Source: Candidatus Arcticimaribacter sp. UBA7428
GTDB taxonomy: Bacteria > Bacteroidota > Bacteroidia > Flavobacteriales > Flavobacteriaceae
NCBI GenBank assembly: GCA_002477625.1
Contig: DLQQ01000047.1
Span: 17,542 to 35,494 of the forward strand
DNA length: 17,953 nt
Direction: 5' to 3'
The notes under the pieces are model-generated. The model did not search any database and was not told the DNA's origin. It worked only from the letters and a program-made list of their open reading frames with translations. Numbering within the stretch: position 1 is the stretch's first letter; every line of letters begins with the position of its first letter. Of the stretch, positions 9,030 to 16,572 are shown piece after piece. Both the position numbers and the translations under genes were made by a program.

Positions 9030-9365
9030 AGAATTTTTTTGATATTGGGTTGGGCAAGAAAAATTATAGCCTTTACTATCGGTCTCTCACGCCCCATGTA
9101 TCGGGAGGTTGGTCGTTGTGACCTGCGGATCATTGCACATAAAAGCGCAGCCCTTGCAGCCGAGAATTTTATGATCAGTATCGCATCAAAAGGAATCGAC
9201 ACTTACCCCATGGAAGGGTTCGATTCTAAGCGTGTAAAGAAAATTCTTGGCCTGCCTAAGAAGGCAGAAATCAATATGATTATTGGTTGTGGTTTTCGTG
9301 ACAAGGGAGGTATTTATGGCCCTCGCTTTAGGGTTCCTTTTGAGGAAGTTTATCGAGCGATGTAA
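9030..9365 (+). pseudogene. Nitroreductase-family protein, C-terminal remnant
   Basis: From about 9039 the plus strand encodes roughly 108 residues matching the C-terminal half of a nitroreductase-like flavoprotein family as I remember it: GLSRPMYREVG, HKSAALAAENFM, then PMEGFDSKRVKKILGLP, AEINMIIGCGFRD and GPRFRVPFEEVY. Full members are about twice as long and begin with an RR-S-R flavin-binding helix, which is absent here. The frame stays open back to 8898, but the codons upstream of about 9030 do not look like this family. There is no convincing ATG start; only a TTG at 9039. The stop (TAA, 9363-9365) lies 38 bases inside pxpC on the other strand. I read it as a gene that lost its 5' half by deletion. 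A short expressed protein is less likely. Confidence 0.7.
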
Positions 9366-10194
9366 ACCGAATCGTATCGCCTTCTTTTTTTTGAACTAAA
9401 ACATTTAATGCTTTTTCTGTGAGTTGGAAAATTCGAGGATATCCTCCCGAAACTTGACCATCAACCCCAGCAATTAACAGTGTTCCCGAAGGTGTTATCT
9501 GCACTGTACCGGGACGTACAGCTCCACTCAACATGGATACTGAATCCATAGAAAACGGGCTAGTAACTCGGTAACCCATTCGATTTTGACTAGATATTAC
9601 AAAACCTTTCCTGAAAATCTCTTGTTGTATATGCTCAGATAATACATCAAATTCTGGACCTTTTTCAACTGCTAAATCATTACTCAAGAGGTAAGAGTCG
9701 TCCCAACGAATTCGCGAATTACTTATATTAATCACTTTTTTAGATTTAATCCAAAAGATTGGGTTGCCCTTTTTTAGGACCGCCTTGGGGGTTAATGGCT
9801 TATAAAAAGAGGTGCTTCCCAACACTACAGGACTTATGATGGCATGATTGATTTTGATATAGGTCCGCAATCCCTTTGTGGCTCGTCTAAGCTTCAATAC
9901 ATCTCCAGCTTTTAGTGTAATGGAAGTGTTGTTTTGAATGGGATTCTCGTTCACCCAAGCTTGCATATGCGCACCTGTTAAAACTAAAGTACACGGTTCA
10001 TGAAAACGCAAAATCGGACCAATCAGTGTGCATTCAATACAACTAAAATCTGAAGTTACGCCCAACAGTTGGTGCGCTAAATCAAATGCCTTTTGATCCA
10101 TAGCCCCTGAAACAGGAACACCTAAATGGCGATAACCCACACGACCGTGATCTTGAATGGAAGTATAAAACCCAGCATCGATTACTTCAATCAT
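9328..10194 (-). CDS. pxpC: 5-oxoprolinase subunit C (biotin-dependent carboxyltransferase-like fold)
   Basis: This 288-residue protein is of the KipA/PxpC (AHS2) family, which works with PxpA and PxpB in ATP-dependent cleavage of 5-oxo-L-proline to glutamate in the cytoplasm. Visible family features are the N-terminal DAGFYTSIQDHGRVGYRHLG and VPVSGAMD segments, then NRMGYR, LSGAVRPGTVQI and TPSGTLLIAGVDG near the C-terminus. The first ATG is at 10194-10192. A TTG two codons earlier is possible but not needed. The ATG overlaps the pxpB stop by 8 bases (ATGATTGA), so the two are translationally coupled. It is the last gene of the NRAMP-like/pxpA/pxpB/pxpC operon. Its 3' end overlaps the nitroreductase remnant on the opposite strand. 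The length is slightly short for the family but no domain is obviously missing. Confidence 0.92.
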   Translation of the reverse strand: MIEVIDAGFYTSIQDHGRVGYRHLGVPVSGAMDQKAFDLAHQLLGVTSDFSCIECTLIGPILRFHEPCTLVLTGAHMQAWVNENPIQNNTSITLKAGDVLKLRRATKGLRTYIKINHAIISPVVLGSTSFYKPLTPKAVLKKGNPIFWIKSKKVINISNSRIRWDDSYLLSNDLAVEKGPEFDVLSEHIQQEIFRKGFVISSQNRMGYRVTSPFSMDSVSMLSGAVRPGTVQITPSGTLLIAGVDGQVSGGYPRIFQLTEKALNVLVQKKEGDTIRFTSLDKLPQKEP

Positions 10195-10930
10195 GAGCAA
10201 ACGGTTTTAGATATGGATGATCTGTGTTTTTTTCCAATGCAGTGACAAATTCGGCATACTCCGCTGTTGAAATTTCAAAAAACTGTATTCGGTCTGCTGG
10301 TTCGATAGGATTGGGTGGGGTCTTAGTAAAATCCATCAAGGGGATAGGACAATTACCCACAACATTCCAACCTCCAGGGCTGTCTTGAGGATAAATTCCA
10401 ACTTGGTCTCCACCAATGGCCACACTGCCTCTAAGAGTCAGGCGACTTGGAGTAGCTTTCCGAGGAATAGCCATTGCTGTGGGCAGGCCTCCGAGATAGG
10501 GAAATCCGGGTAAAAAACCATAAAAAACAAGATGAAATTCTAATGACAAAAAGCGATCGATATAAGCGTTTACTTTTTTTTGATCCCCGATAAAAAATTC
10601 TTGGACATCGGTGTTATAGTCCTCAGCAACACAAATGGGAAGTTTCCAAAGTGTGGTCGGATTGGTGTTTTTAAAATCCAAGGCAGCAATTATATTTAGT
10701 AGTTCAGGCTTAATCTGCTCTAGTTGAAAAGCTTCTTTAAAAAAAAGGTTGATACTGTTAAAGGTTGTGGTACTATCTTCTAGTTGTTGATGAAACTGCT
10801 TATTAATTGCTGTTCTCAAGACACGAATAAAATCAAGTGAACGTTCATCTTGTTGATGAGAAAAACCAAGGATTAGGGTTCTGCCCAGAGCAGTAAAATT
10901 AAAGTCCTGCTTAGTGCACATCGATTCCAT
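10187..10930 (-). CDS. pxpB: 5-oxoprolinase subunit B (KipI-like)
   Basis: This 247-residue protein is of the KipI/PxpB (AHS1) family, the partner of PxpC. The signature region is clear: FYGFLPGFPYLGGLP near 137-151, the IPRKATPSRL segment near 155-164, then GSVAIGGDQVGIYPQ and SPGGWNVVG. In the 5-oxoprolinase complex PxpB and PxpC form the biotin-carboxylase-like pair that is thought to activate the lactam with ATP. In Bacillus subtilis the homologue KipI was first described as a kinase inhibitor, but the linked pxpA and pxpC make the oxoprolinase role the better call. ATG codons at 10930 and 10921 both fit; both overlap the end of pxpA (by 20 or 11 bases). The longer one is given. Confidence 0.92.
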   Translation of the reverse strand: MESMCTKQDFNFTALGRTLILGFSHQQDERSLDFIRVLRTAINKQFHQQLEDSTTTFNSINLFFKEAFQLEQIKPELLNIIAALDFKNTNPTTLWKLPICVAEDYNTDVQEFFIGDQKKVNAYIDRFLSLEFHLVFYGFLPGFPYLGGLPTAMAIPRKATPSRLTLRGSVAIGGDQVGIYPQDSPGGWNVVGNCPIPLMDFTKTPPNPIEPADRIQFFEISTAEYAEFVTALEKNTDHPYLKPFAHD

Positions 10931-11645
10931 TTAATTTTAAGAGTCGGTTTACAGTTTGAATTAACTCCACCGCCTGCGGATGATCGCCATGCAAGCATAA
11001 GGTTTGAACCGATAATGGAATGTATCCTCCTCCAAAAACAGGTAAAGCTTGATCTTTTACAACCGATAGGACGTGAGACCCTACTTCATCTAAATCCGTT
11101 AAAACGGCGCCCGCTAACAAGCGCGAACGCAAAGTCCCATCTTCATTGTAGGTGCGATCCATAAAACCCTCCCGTTTGACTTGAATCCCGGAGCGGAGTG
11201 CTTCTTTTTCTAATAAACTTCCAGGAGAACAGTACAGCTTCGCCTGAGGAAGTAGGGTTTTAATAACTGCAACAAAAACCTCAACTTTTGCTGCATCGTG
11301 AAATAAATCGTTGTACAAAGCGCCATGGGGCTTAATGTGGTGGACTGGACTCTTGGTTAGCTCACAACATTTAAGGAATAACCTAAGTTGCTTTAGCAAA
11401 CTTTCTTTCAATTCTTCATTAGAAAGCTGCATTGTTTTTCTGCCAAAATGCTCTGGATCTGGATAGGCTGGATGTGCGCCCACTTGCACACCATGCTGTT
11501 TTGCTAAAAGTAGGGTGGCTTTAATTGATTCTTCATCACCAACATGCCCACCACATGCAATGGAACAAGATGAAATAAAGGGCATCAGTAAAGCATCGTT
11601 ACCTGCTCCTTCTCCCATATCGCAATTTAAATCTATAGTGTGCAT
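10911..11645 (-). CDS. pxpA: 5-oxoprolinase subunit A (LamB/YcsF family)
   Basis: This 244-residue TIM-barrel-like protein is of the LamB/YcsF family, the hydrolytic subunit of the PxpABC 5-oxoprolinase, which recycles 5-oxoproline (pyroglutamate, a spontaneous product of glutamine and glutathione metabolism). Family motifs are DLNCDMGEG at 5-13, ACGGHVGD at 30-37, GAHPAYPD at 56-63 and IKPHGALYND at 104-113, with the conserved polar residues intact. The end shows the usual LCLHGDHPQAV segment. The ATG at 11645 lies one base behind the stop of the NRAMP-like gene, so all four genes probably form one operon. Confidence 0.94.
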   Translation of the reverse strand: MHTIDLNCDMGEGAGNDALLMPFISSCSIACGGHVGDEESIKATLLLAKQHGVQVGAHPAYPDPEHFGRKTMQLSNEELKESLLKQLRLFLKCCELTKSPVHHIKPHGALYNDLFHDAAKVEVFVAVIKTLLPQAKLYCSPGSLLEKEALRSGIQVKREGFMDRTYNEDGTLRSRLLAGAVLTDLDEVGSHVLSVVKDQALPVFGGGYIPLSVQTLCLHGDHPQAVELIQTVNRLLKLNGIDVH

Positions 11646-11646
11646 C

Positions 11647-12840
11647 TTAAAAAATTAAGCCCAGGCTTTTAACCCCTAAAAAAAGAAAGAAAAATTCAAT
11701 AGAAAACAACAGTACATTCAAACCTAGTCCTGCAGTTTGACCCCGCATTAGTCTAATATTATTAATTAAAATTAAAATAAAGAACCCAACCACTGGGAGT
11801 AAAATACCATTGGTTATTTGTGCAAAACGAATCACTTCAATGGGTTTGATTTGCAAAGAAGAAAAAAGAATACCGCAAACGAGTACGAGTAATGCAGTGC
11901 TTTTATATCCCCATGAATTTGAACGCAATCCAAAACATTCACAAACAACAAAAGCAGCTGCCATTGGTGCGGTTATGGCAGAAGTAACCCCAGCCGCAAA
12001 AAAGCCAAGCGACAACAATACCGGTGCAAAATCACCGTACAGAGGGGCTAAAGCTAAACCCAAATCAGTAGCCGATTGAATAGACTGCCCCTGAAGAGCA
12101 GCTGCACATATGATGATAGACAGCGACACTAAACCGCCCAAACTAACTGCAAAAAAAGTATCTAGGCGTAAGGCTTGTAACGAAAGGCTTTCCTTTTTCA
12201 CCAAAGCAGCATGTAGGAATAAATTATACGGAACTACCGTAGTTCCCAATAAGCCAACAATTGTTAAAGTATCTTTGGAGTTAAACGAAGGAATAAACAT
12301 GCCTCGTAGAACTTCCATCACATTGGGTTGGGTAAGAACTGCGGTCAACACAAAAGAAATACTCATCAATAAAACAATTCCGATGAGGATGTTTTTTAAA
12401 AGCTTGTGGGATCCTAAGACAATTAAAACTGCGACTAAACTCCCAACCAGAAGCGGTAAGAAATAAAAATCAGTACCAAAATAAAAATCAATTTCTGGAG
12501 TTAAGGTTTGAATTCCGACCAAAGCACCAGTCAAGTTCCCAGCTTCGTAGGCAGCATTACCGACAAAAATTGCACTGATAAGCAAGGCTCCCAAAAGGAA
12601 TTTAACTATCGGATTTGATGTTTGAAGCAATAAACTTTCTGCCAAACCCATGCGTGTAGTGAAGCTTATTCGTGCGGTAGTATTTTGAATAACAATGGTT
12701 ATGAAGATAGAAAGCAGCATGGCCCACACTAACGAAAACCCATTTTGAACCCCAGCCAAAACACAGAGTGTTATGGTGCCTGGGCCAATAAATGCAGCGG
12801 TAATGATGATTGCTGGACCACCTCTAAATTTAGAACGCAT
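11647..12840 (-). CDS. NRAMP-like membrane transporter, atypical binding site, linked to 5-oxoprolinase
   Basis: This 397-residue polytopic membrane protein has about ten to eleven hydrophobic segments and NRAMP (SLC11) architecture. The TM1 motif, DPGN in metal transporters, here reads GPGT (residues 19-22). The TM6 motif, usually MPHN, reads VPYN (203-206). Thus the Asp, Asn and Met that bind Mn2+ or Fe2+ in characterised NRAMPs are all replaced. This pattern belongs to a divergent NRAMP-like branch often annotated simply as divalent metal transporter. Being the first gene of the pxpABC operon, one base ahead of pxpA, it may import 5-oxoproline or a related carboxylate; that is inference. 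A similar NRAMP-like gene (ycsG) sits beside the pxp homologues in Bacillus subtilis. The family is sure; metal transport is doubtful. Confidence 0.85.
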   Translation of the reverse strand: MRSKFRGGPAIIITAAFIGPGTITLCVLAGVQNGFSLVWAMLLSIFITIVIQNTTARISFTTRMGLAESLLLQTSNPIVKFLLGALLISAIFVGNAAYEAGNLTGALVGIQTLTPEIDFYFGTDFYFLPLLVGSLVAVLIVLGSHKLLKNILIGIVLLMSISFVLTAVLTQPNVMEVLRGMFIPSFNSKDTLTIVGLLGTTVVPYNLFLHAALVKKESLSLQALRLDTFFAVSLGGLVSLSIIICAAALQGQSIQSATDLGLALAPLYGDFAPVLLSLGFFAAGVTSAITAPMAAAFVVCECFGLRSNSWGYKSTALLVLVCGILFSSLQIKPIEVIRFAQITNGILLPVVGFFILILINNIRLMRGQTAGLGLNVLLFSIEFFFLFLGVKSLGLIF

Positions 12841-12934
12841 TATTTTTTTAAGGGAAGTTAATCATTTTAGGGGAATCATTTTAAAAGCGCAATAGTAAGA
12901 TTTCAAATAATCATGCGCTCCTCCAACCGAGGAA
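12841..12934 (-). promoter_or_regulatory. Spacer upstream of the NRAMP-like/pxpABC operon with a 10-bp direct repeat
   Basis: These 94 bases separate the yifB relic from the transporter gene. AATCATTTTA occurs twice, at 12860-12869 and 12874-12883, a 14-base period, 20 to 43 bases before the ATG. Such spacing could be an operator or simply chance in AT-rich DNA. I find no good Bacteroidota -33/-7 pair, so the operon promoter is not located. Confidence 0.25.
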
Positions 12935-14455
12935 TTACCCCATCCACCCTTCTCGATCCAAACTCCGGTATTGGATGGCTTCCGCAATATGATCGGAAAG
13001 TAGCTGCGGCTTTTGATCTAAATCGGCAATGGTTCGCGCTACTTTAAGAATACGGTCATAAGCCGGAGCAGATAAGAACAGTTTTTTCATTTCTGCCTCC
13101 AACAAGGCTTCTGCTTCTGGTTGTAATTTACAATGTGTTCGGATTAGCTTTGAGGACATTTGGGCGTTGTAATGTACCGACTTCAGGCTGTCGAACCTTA
13201 TACTCTGTATGCTTCGAGCCATGGTTACACGTTCTCGAATACGCTCAGAACTTTCTCCTAGTTCTTTTTCAGATAATTGCTCAAAAGGTACGGGCTCCAC
13301 TTCTATATGCAAATCAATTCGATCCAAAAGCGGGCCTGAAATTTTACTCAGATAACCTTGGGTTTCTACGGGTGTTACGTTACTCGTATTGAAATAGCCC
13401 GACGGATGGGGTTCTTACTCGCAACCAACATAAAAGAACTGGGATAAGTAACGGTGAATTTTACTCGTGAAATGGTAACCTCTCGATCTTCCAAAGGCTG
13501 CCGCATTACTTCCAATACGGAACGCTTAAATTCGGGTAATTAATCTAAAAAGAGAACCCCGTTATGCGCCAACGATATCTCGCCCGGCTGCGGATATTGC
13601 CCCCCACCTACTAACGCAACATCTGAGATGGTATGATGTGGCGCCCGAAACGGACGGGAATGAACCAAGCCCTTTTCTTTAACCCGCCCCAAGACGGAAT
13701 GGATTTTGGTAGTTTCTAATGCTTCTCCTAAACTCATCGGTGGTAAAATGCTTGGTAAGCGTTTGGCCAACATGGTTTTTCCAGCCCCAGGGGGTCCAAT
13801 CAGGATAATGTTATGACCACCTGCTGCTACAATTTCCATACAGCGCTTTATGGTTTCTTGCCCTTTTACATCGGCAAAGTCCAACTCGGGAAACCGCAGT
13901 TGCTCTTCAAAGATTGCTCGGGTATTGATTCGTAAAGGCTCAACTGTACTTTTTCCTTCAAAAAAATCAATCACTTCCAACAGCGTCGACATTCCATAGA
14001 CATCAATACCAGAAACAATGGCAGCTTCTTCTGCATTTTCTTGTGGAAGAATAAAGCCTTTAAAACCGTCTTAAAGCCTGAATCGCTATGGGAAGAGCGC
14101 CTTTAATGGGACGCAACGAACCGTCTAAGGCTATTTCGACCATCACAATATACTCGCTTAGAACGTCCGTCTTCAATTGCTCAGAAGCAGCTAAAATCCC
14201 GATAGCGAGGGTTAGATCGTAGGCAGAACCTTCTTTACGTAAATCTGCCGGTGCCATATTAATCGTGATTATCTTTCCTGGAAGTCGGTATCCAATGTTT
14301 TGAAGCGCCGCAGCAATTCGAAGATTACTTTCCTTAATGGCATTGTCGGGCAAGCCTACCAAGTGGTATCCGATTCCTTTATCTATATTAACTTATATGG
14401 TTATGAGGTGGGCGTCTAAGCCATAAACGGCGCTTCCGTAGAGTTGAACGAGCAT
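12935..14455 (-). pseudogene. yifB: YifB/ComM family Mg-chelatase-like AAA+ ATPase, inactivated
   Basis: The remains of a complete gene can be followed from MLVQLYGSAVYG (ATG at 14455) to DREGWMG and TAA at 12935. Correcting for breaks, the length is about 507 codons, normal for the family. Lesions in order: codon 21 is TAA (14395-14393), where homologues have Glu in ITIEVNIDKG. A net loss of two bases (or gain of one) follows near 14071, between IQAL and DGFKGFILP. A second TAA (13542-13540) replaces the Glu after LFLD in the Walker B motif. One base is lost near 13407, between ASKNP and PSGYFN. The Walker A loop GPPGAGKT and the C-terminal sensor/helical region persist. ComM/YifB proteins are branch-migration helicases that help integrate DNA during natural transformation. 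Neighbouring genes are intact, so sequencing error is an unlikely cause. Confidence 0.93.
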
Positions 14456-14616
14456 AAGTAGTGCATTTGGATACTACAATATACAAGGATTTTGATGAAT
14501 ACAACAAAAATGATGTGGGGATGGTCGAATGTTAATTTGAGTGTTGATGAAAATAACCAATAAAAGGGGACAAAATCATCCAACTCTAAATGTATTGTGC
14601 TAAAAGACAAAAAGGC
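14456..14616 (-). promoter_or_regulatory. Spacer between dsbD and the yifB relic
   Basis: This 161-bp stretch contains no gene. On the minus strand TATATTGT (14483-14476) resembles a degraded -7 element with TTTG (14507-14504) 20 bases upstream, possibly the old yifB promoter. No terminator hairpin after dsbD is evident. Low confidence. Confidence 0.25.
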
Positions 14617-16572
14617 CTACAACTTATTCTGTAAACCCGTTTGTAACCACTTGTAATAAGTGGTTGCATCCGTATACTGTATGGGACTATTCAATAAGGT
14701 TCCATCGGCATGCAGCAACACATAAAAGGGTTGGGATGCTGAATTGAAATTCAAACTCTGAAAGCTGGCCCATTTTTCACCTATGGTATTGATTGTGCGG
14801 ACGCGACCATCGGGGTATTGAAAATTGAAGGCTTCGTTTTCTGGCAACTCACTTTTGTCATCGATGTATAATGAAATCAAAATCACCTCCTCGTTCAGCA
14901 GATTGAAAATTTCGGGTTGCGACCATACATTCTCTTCCATCTTGCGACAATTCACACAGGCCCAACCGGTAAAATCAAGTAAGATGGGTTTCCCTGTTTT
15001 TTGGGCAATCGACAATCCTGTTGCATAATCTTTATAACACTCCAATCCAAGCGGACATTCGTTATCTGTAGCGTATATGCTATAAAATTCTGGGGGTGGA
15101 AACCCACTCAACAACTGCAGTGTATTCTCTTTAGAAAACAAACCAAAAGATAGGTAGGCGGTCAACAATAAACTCAAAATCCCTGCTCCAATTCTTGCCT
15201 TAGATAATTTTTCTTTTTGATCGTGAGGGAAACGGATCAGTCCAAAAAGGTAGAGTGTAAGTCCAAAGGCTAAAAACACCCATATCCCTATAAAAACTTC
15301 ACGCTTTAGCAAGCCCCAATGGGAAACAAGATCGGCATTGGATAAGAATTTTAAAGCCAATGCAAGTTCCAAAAATCCTAAAACAACTTTTACCGTAGTC
15401 ATCCATCCGCCTGATTTCGGTAAGGCATTCAATGCGTTTGGAAATAAAGCAAAGAGTGCAAAGGGCAAGGCAAGCGCAAAACCAAAACCTGTCATTCCAA
15501 CAGTAAGCTGCATAGCGCCTCCATCAGTGGTGAGACTACCCGCAAGTAAAGATCCTAAAATCGGTCCCGTACAAGAAAAAGAAACAATGGCCAGAGTCAA
15601 TGCCATAAAGAAAATACCAATGCCACCTTTCATATTGGAACTGGAATCGGCTGTGTTTCCCCAACTGCTGGGCAGGGTCAACTCATAATAGCCGAAAAAG
15701 GAAAAAGCAAAGAAAATAAAGATTGCAAAAAAGAACAGGTTTAAAGGAACGTTAGTGGCTATGGTATTTAAAATTTCCGGATTTAAACTGTCTAAAAAGT
15801 GAAAAGGTAGACTGAGCAATACATAGATGAACACAATAAAAAAGCCATATAATAAGGCGTTGAAAACACCTTTACGCAAACTAGTCGCTTGTTTTAAAAA
15901 AAATGAAACCGTAAGGGGGATCATAGGAAAAACACATGGGGTGAGAATCGCTATTAAACCGGCTAAAAAGCCCAATAAAAAGAGGGTTAATAATGGAGAA
16001 GAATCTTCTGTATTAACCAGGGCATCTTGTAAGTAATCTTTGTTCTTTAAATTCAAAGTCAATGCAGCTGAGCGCAACTGATTTTCTGAAGTGATTTCAA
16101 TGCTTGAAGCGACGATGGCATTTCCATGAAGCGAAAGTGTAAAAGGTTCAGTTCGGAAAATACACAGTCGATCGTCACAGGCCTGATAGTTGATCTCTCC
16201 GCTAATTTGTTCGAGGGATGGATCTAAAAGTTCCAGACGTTGCGTAAAGCGGGCATTATACTCGAAAAAAGGTAAGTCAATTTCAAAAATCGCATCAAAT
16301 TCAATTTTTGGTTCACTGCTGGTCATGGGGCCATCCAAACGCACTTTTAGAGAGTCCATTTCAAAAGTAAATTCGGTGGGTAGGGGCCCATCTTCAAATT
16401 CTTTTAAACTATATAAATGCCATTTATCGGCAATGGTTGCATCAAATTGCAGGTCGACCGCAGTGGCAGAAATTCGATTGACCGAAATTGCCCAAGCTAC
16501 GGGTTCGTCATCCCCTTGTGCATAACCAATTAGGCTCAAAAAAGACAGGAGTAGAATATAATATTTTTTCAA
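14617..16572 (-). CDS. dsbD: Protein-disulfide reductase DsbD (three-domain thiol:disulfide interchange protein)
   Basis: This 651-residue inner-membrane protein moves electrons from cytoplasmic thioredoxin to periplasmic partners. After a signal peptide (MKKYYILLLSFLSLIGYAQG) comes a periplasmic alpha domain with the Cys pair in YQACDDRLCIF (Cys132, Cys137). A CcdA-like membrane domain of about eight helices spans roughly 195-480, with Cys213 in ILTPCVFPMIP and Cys334 in SFSCTGPILG. The C-terminal thioredoxin-like gamma domain has the CVNC active site at 539-542. All three redox pairs are present, so the protein should be functional. The start is TTG (16572-16570): it gives a perfect signal peptide, and the next Met is near residue 72. 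This TTG overlaps the tilS stop (TTGA), indicating coupled translation. In Bacteroidota such proteins may also serve cytochrome c maturation or general reduction. Confidence 0.95.
   Translation of the reverse strand: MKKYYILLLSFLSLIGYAQGDDEPVAWAISVNRISATAVDLQFDATIADKWHLYSLKEFEDGPLPTEFTFEMDSLKVRLDGPMTSSEPKIEFDAIFEIDLPFFEYNARFTQRLELLDPSLEQISGEINYQACDDRLCIFRTEPFTLSLHGNAIVASSIEITSENQLRSAALTLNLKNKDYLQDALVNTEDSSPLLTLFLLGFLAGLIAILTPCVFPMIPLTVSFFLKQATSLRKGVFNALLYGFFIVFIYVLLSLPFHFLDSLNPEILNTIATNVPLNLFFFAIFIFFAFSFFGYYELTLPSSWGNTADSSSNMKGGIGIFFMALTLAIVSFSCTGPILGSLLAGSLTTDGGAMQLTVGMTGFGFALALPFALFALFPNALNALPKSGGWMTTVKVVLGFLELALALKFLSNADLVSHWGLLKREVFIGIWVFLAFGLTLYLFGLIRFPHDQKEKLSKARIGAGILSLLLTAYLSFGLFSKENTLQLLSGFPPPEFYSIYATDNECPLGLECYKDYATGLSIAQKTGKPILLDFTGWACVNCRKMEENVWSQPEIFNLLNEEVILISLYIDDKSELPENEAFNFQYPDGRVRTINTIGEKWASFQSLNFNSASQPFYVLLHADGTLLNSPIQYTDATTYYKWLQTGLQNKL

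Noticed and set aside
9008..9202. Minus-strand 64-codon frame opposite the nitroreductase remnant
   Set aside because: It is antisense to the recognisable nitroreductase residues and has no pattern of its own.
12935..13327. A separate 130-residue protein starting at a TTG
   Set aside because: It is the C-terminal piece of yifB; the TTG is the Leu of LLDRIDLHIEV and the frame is open back to the frameshift near 13407.
13540..13992. A separate 150-residue ATPase protein starting MSTLLEV
   Set aside because: It is the central piece of the broken yifB gene; the frame continues upstream into VYGMSTLL without a real start signal, and the stop is a nonsense mutation.
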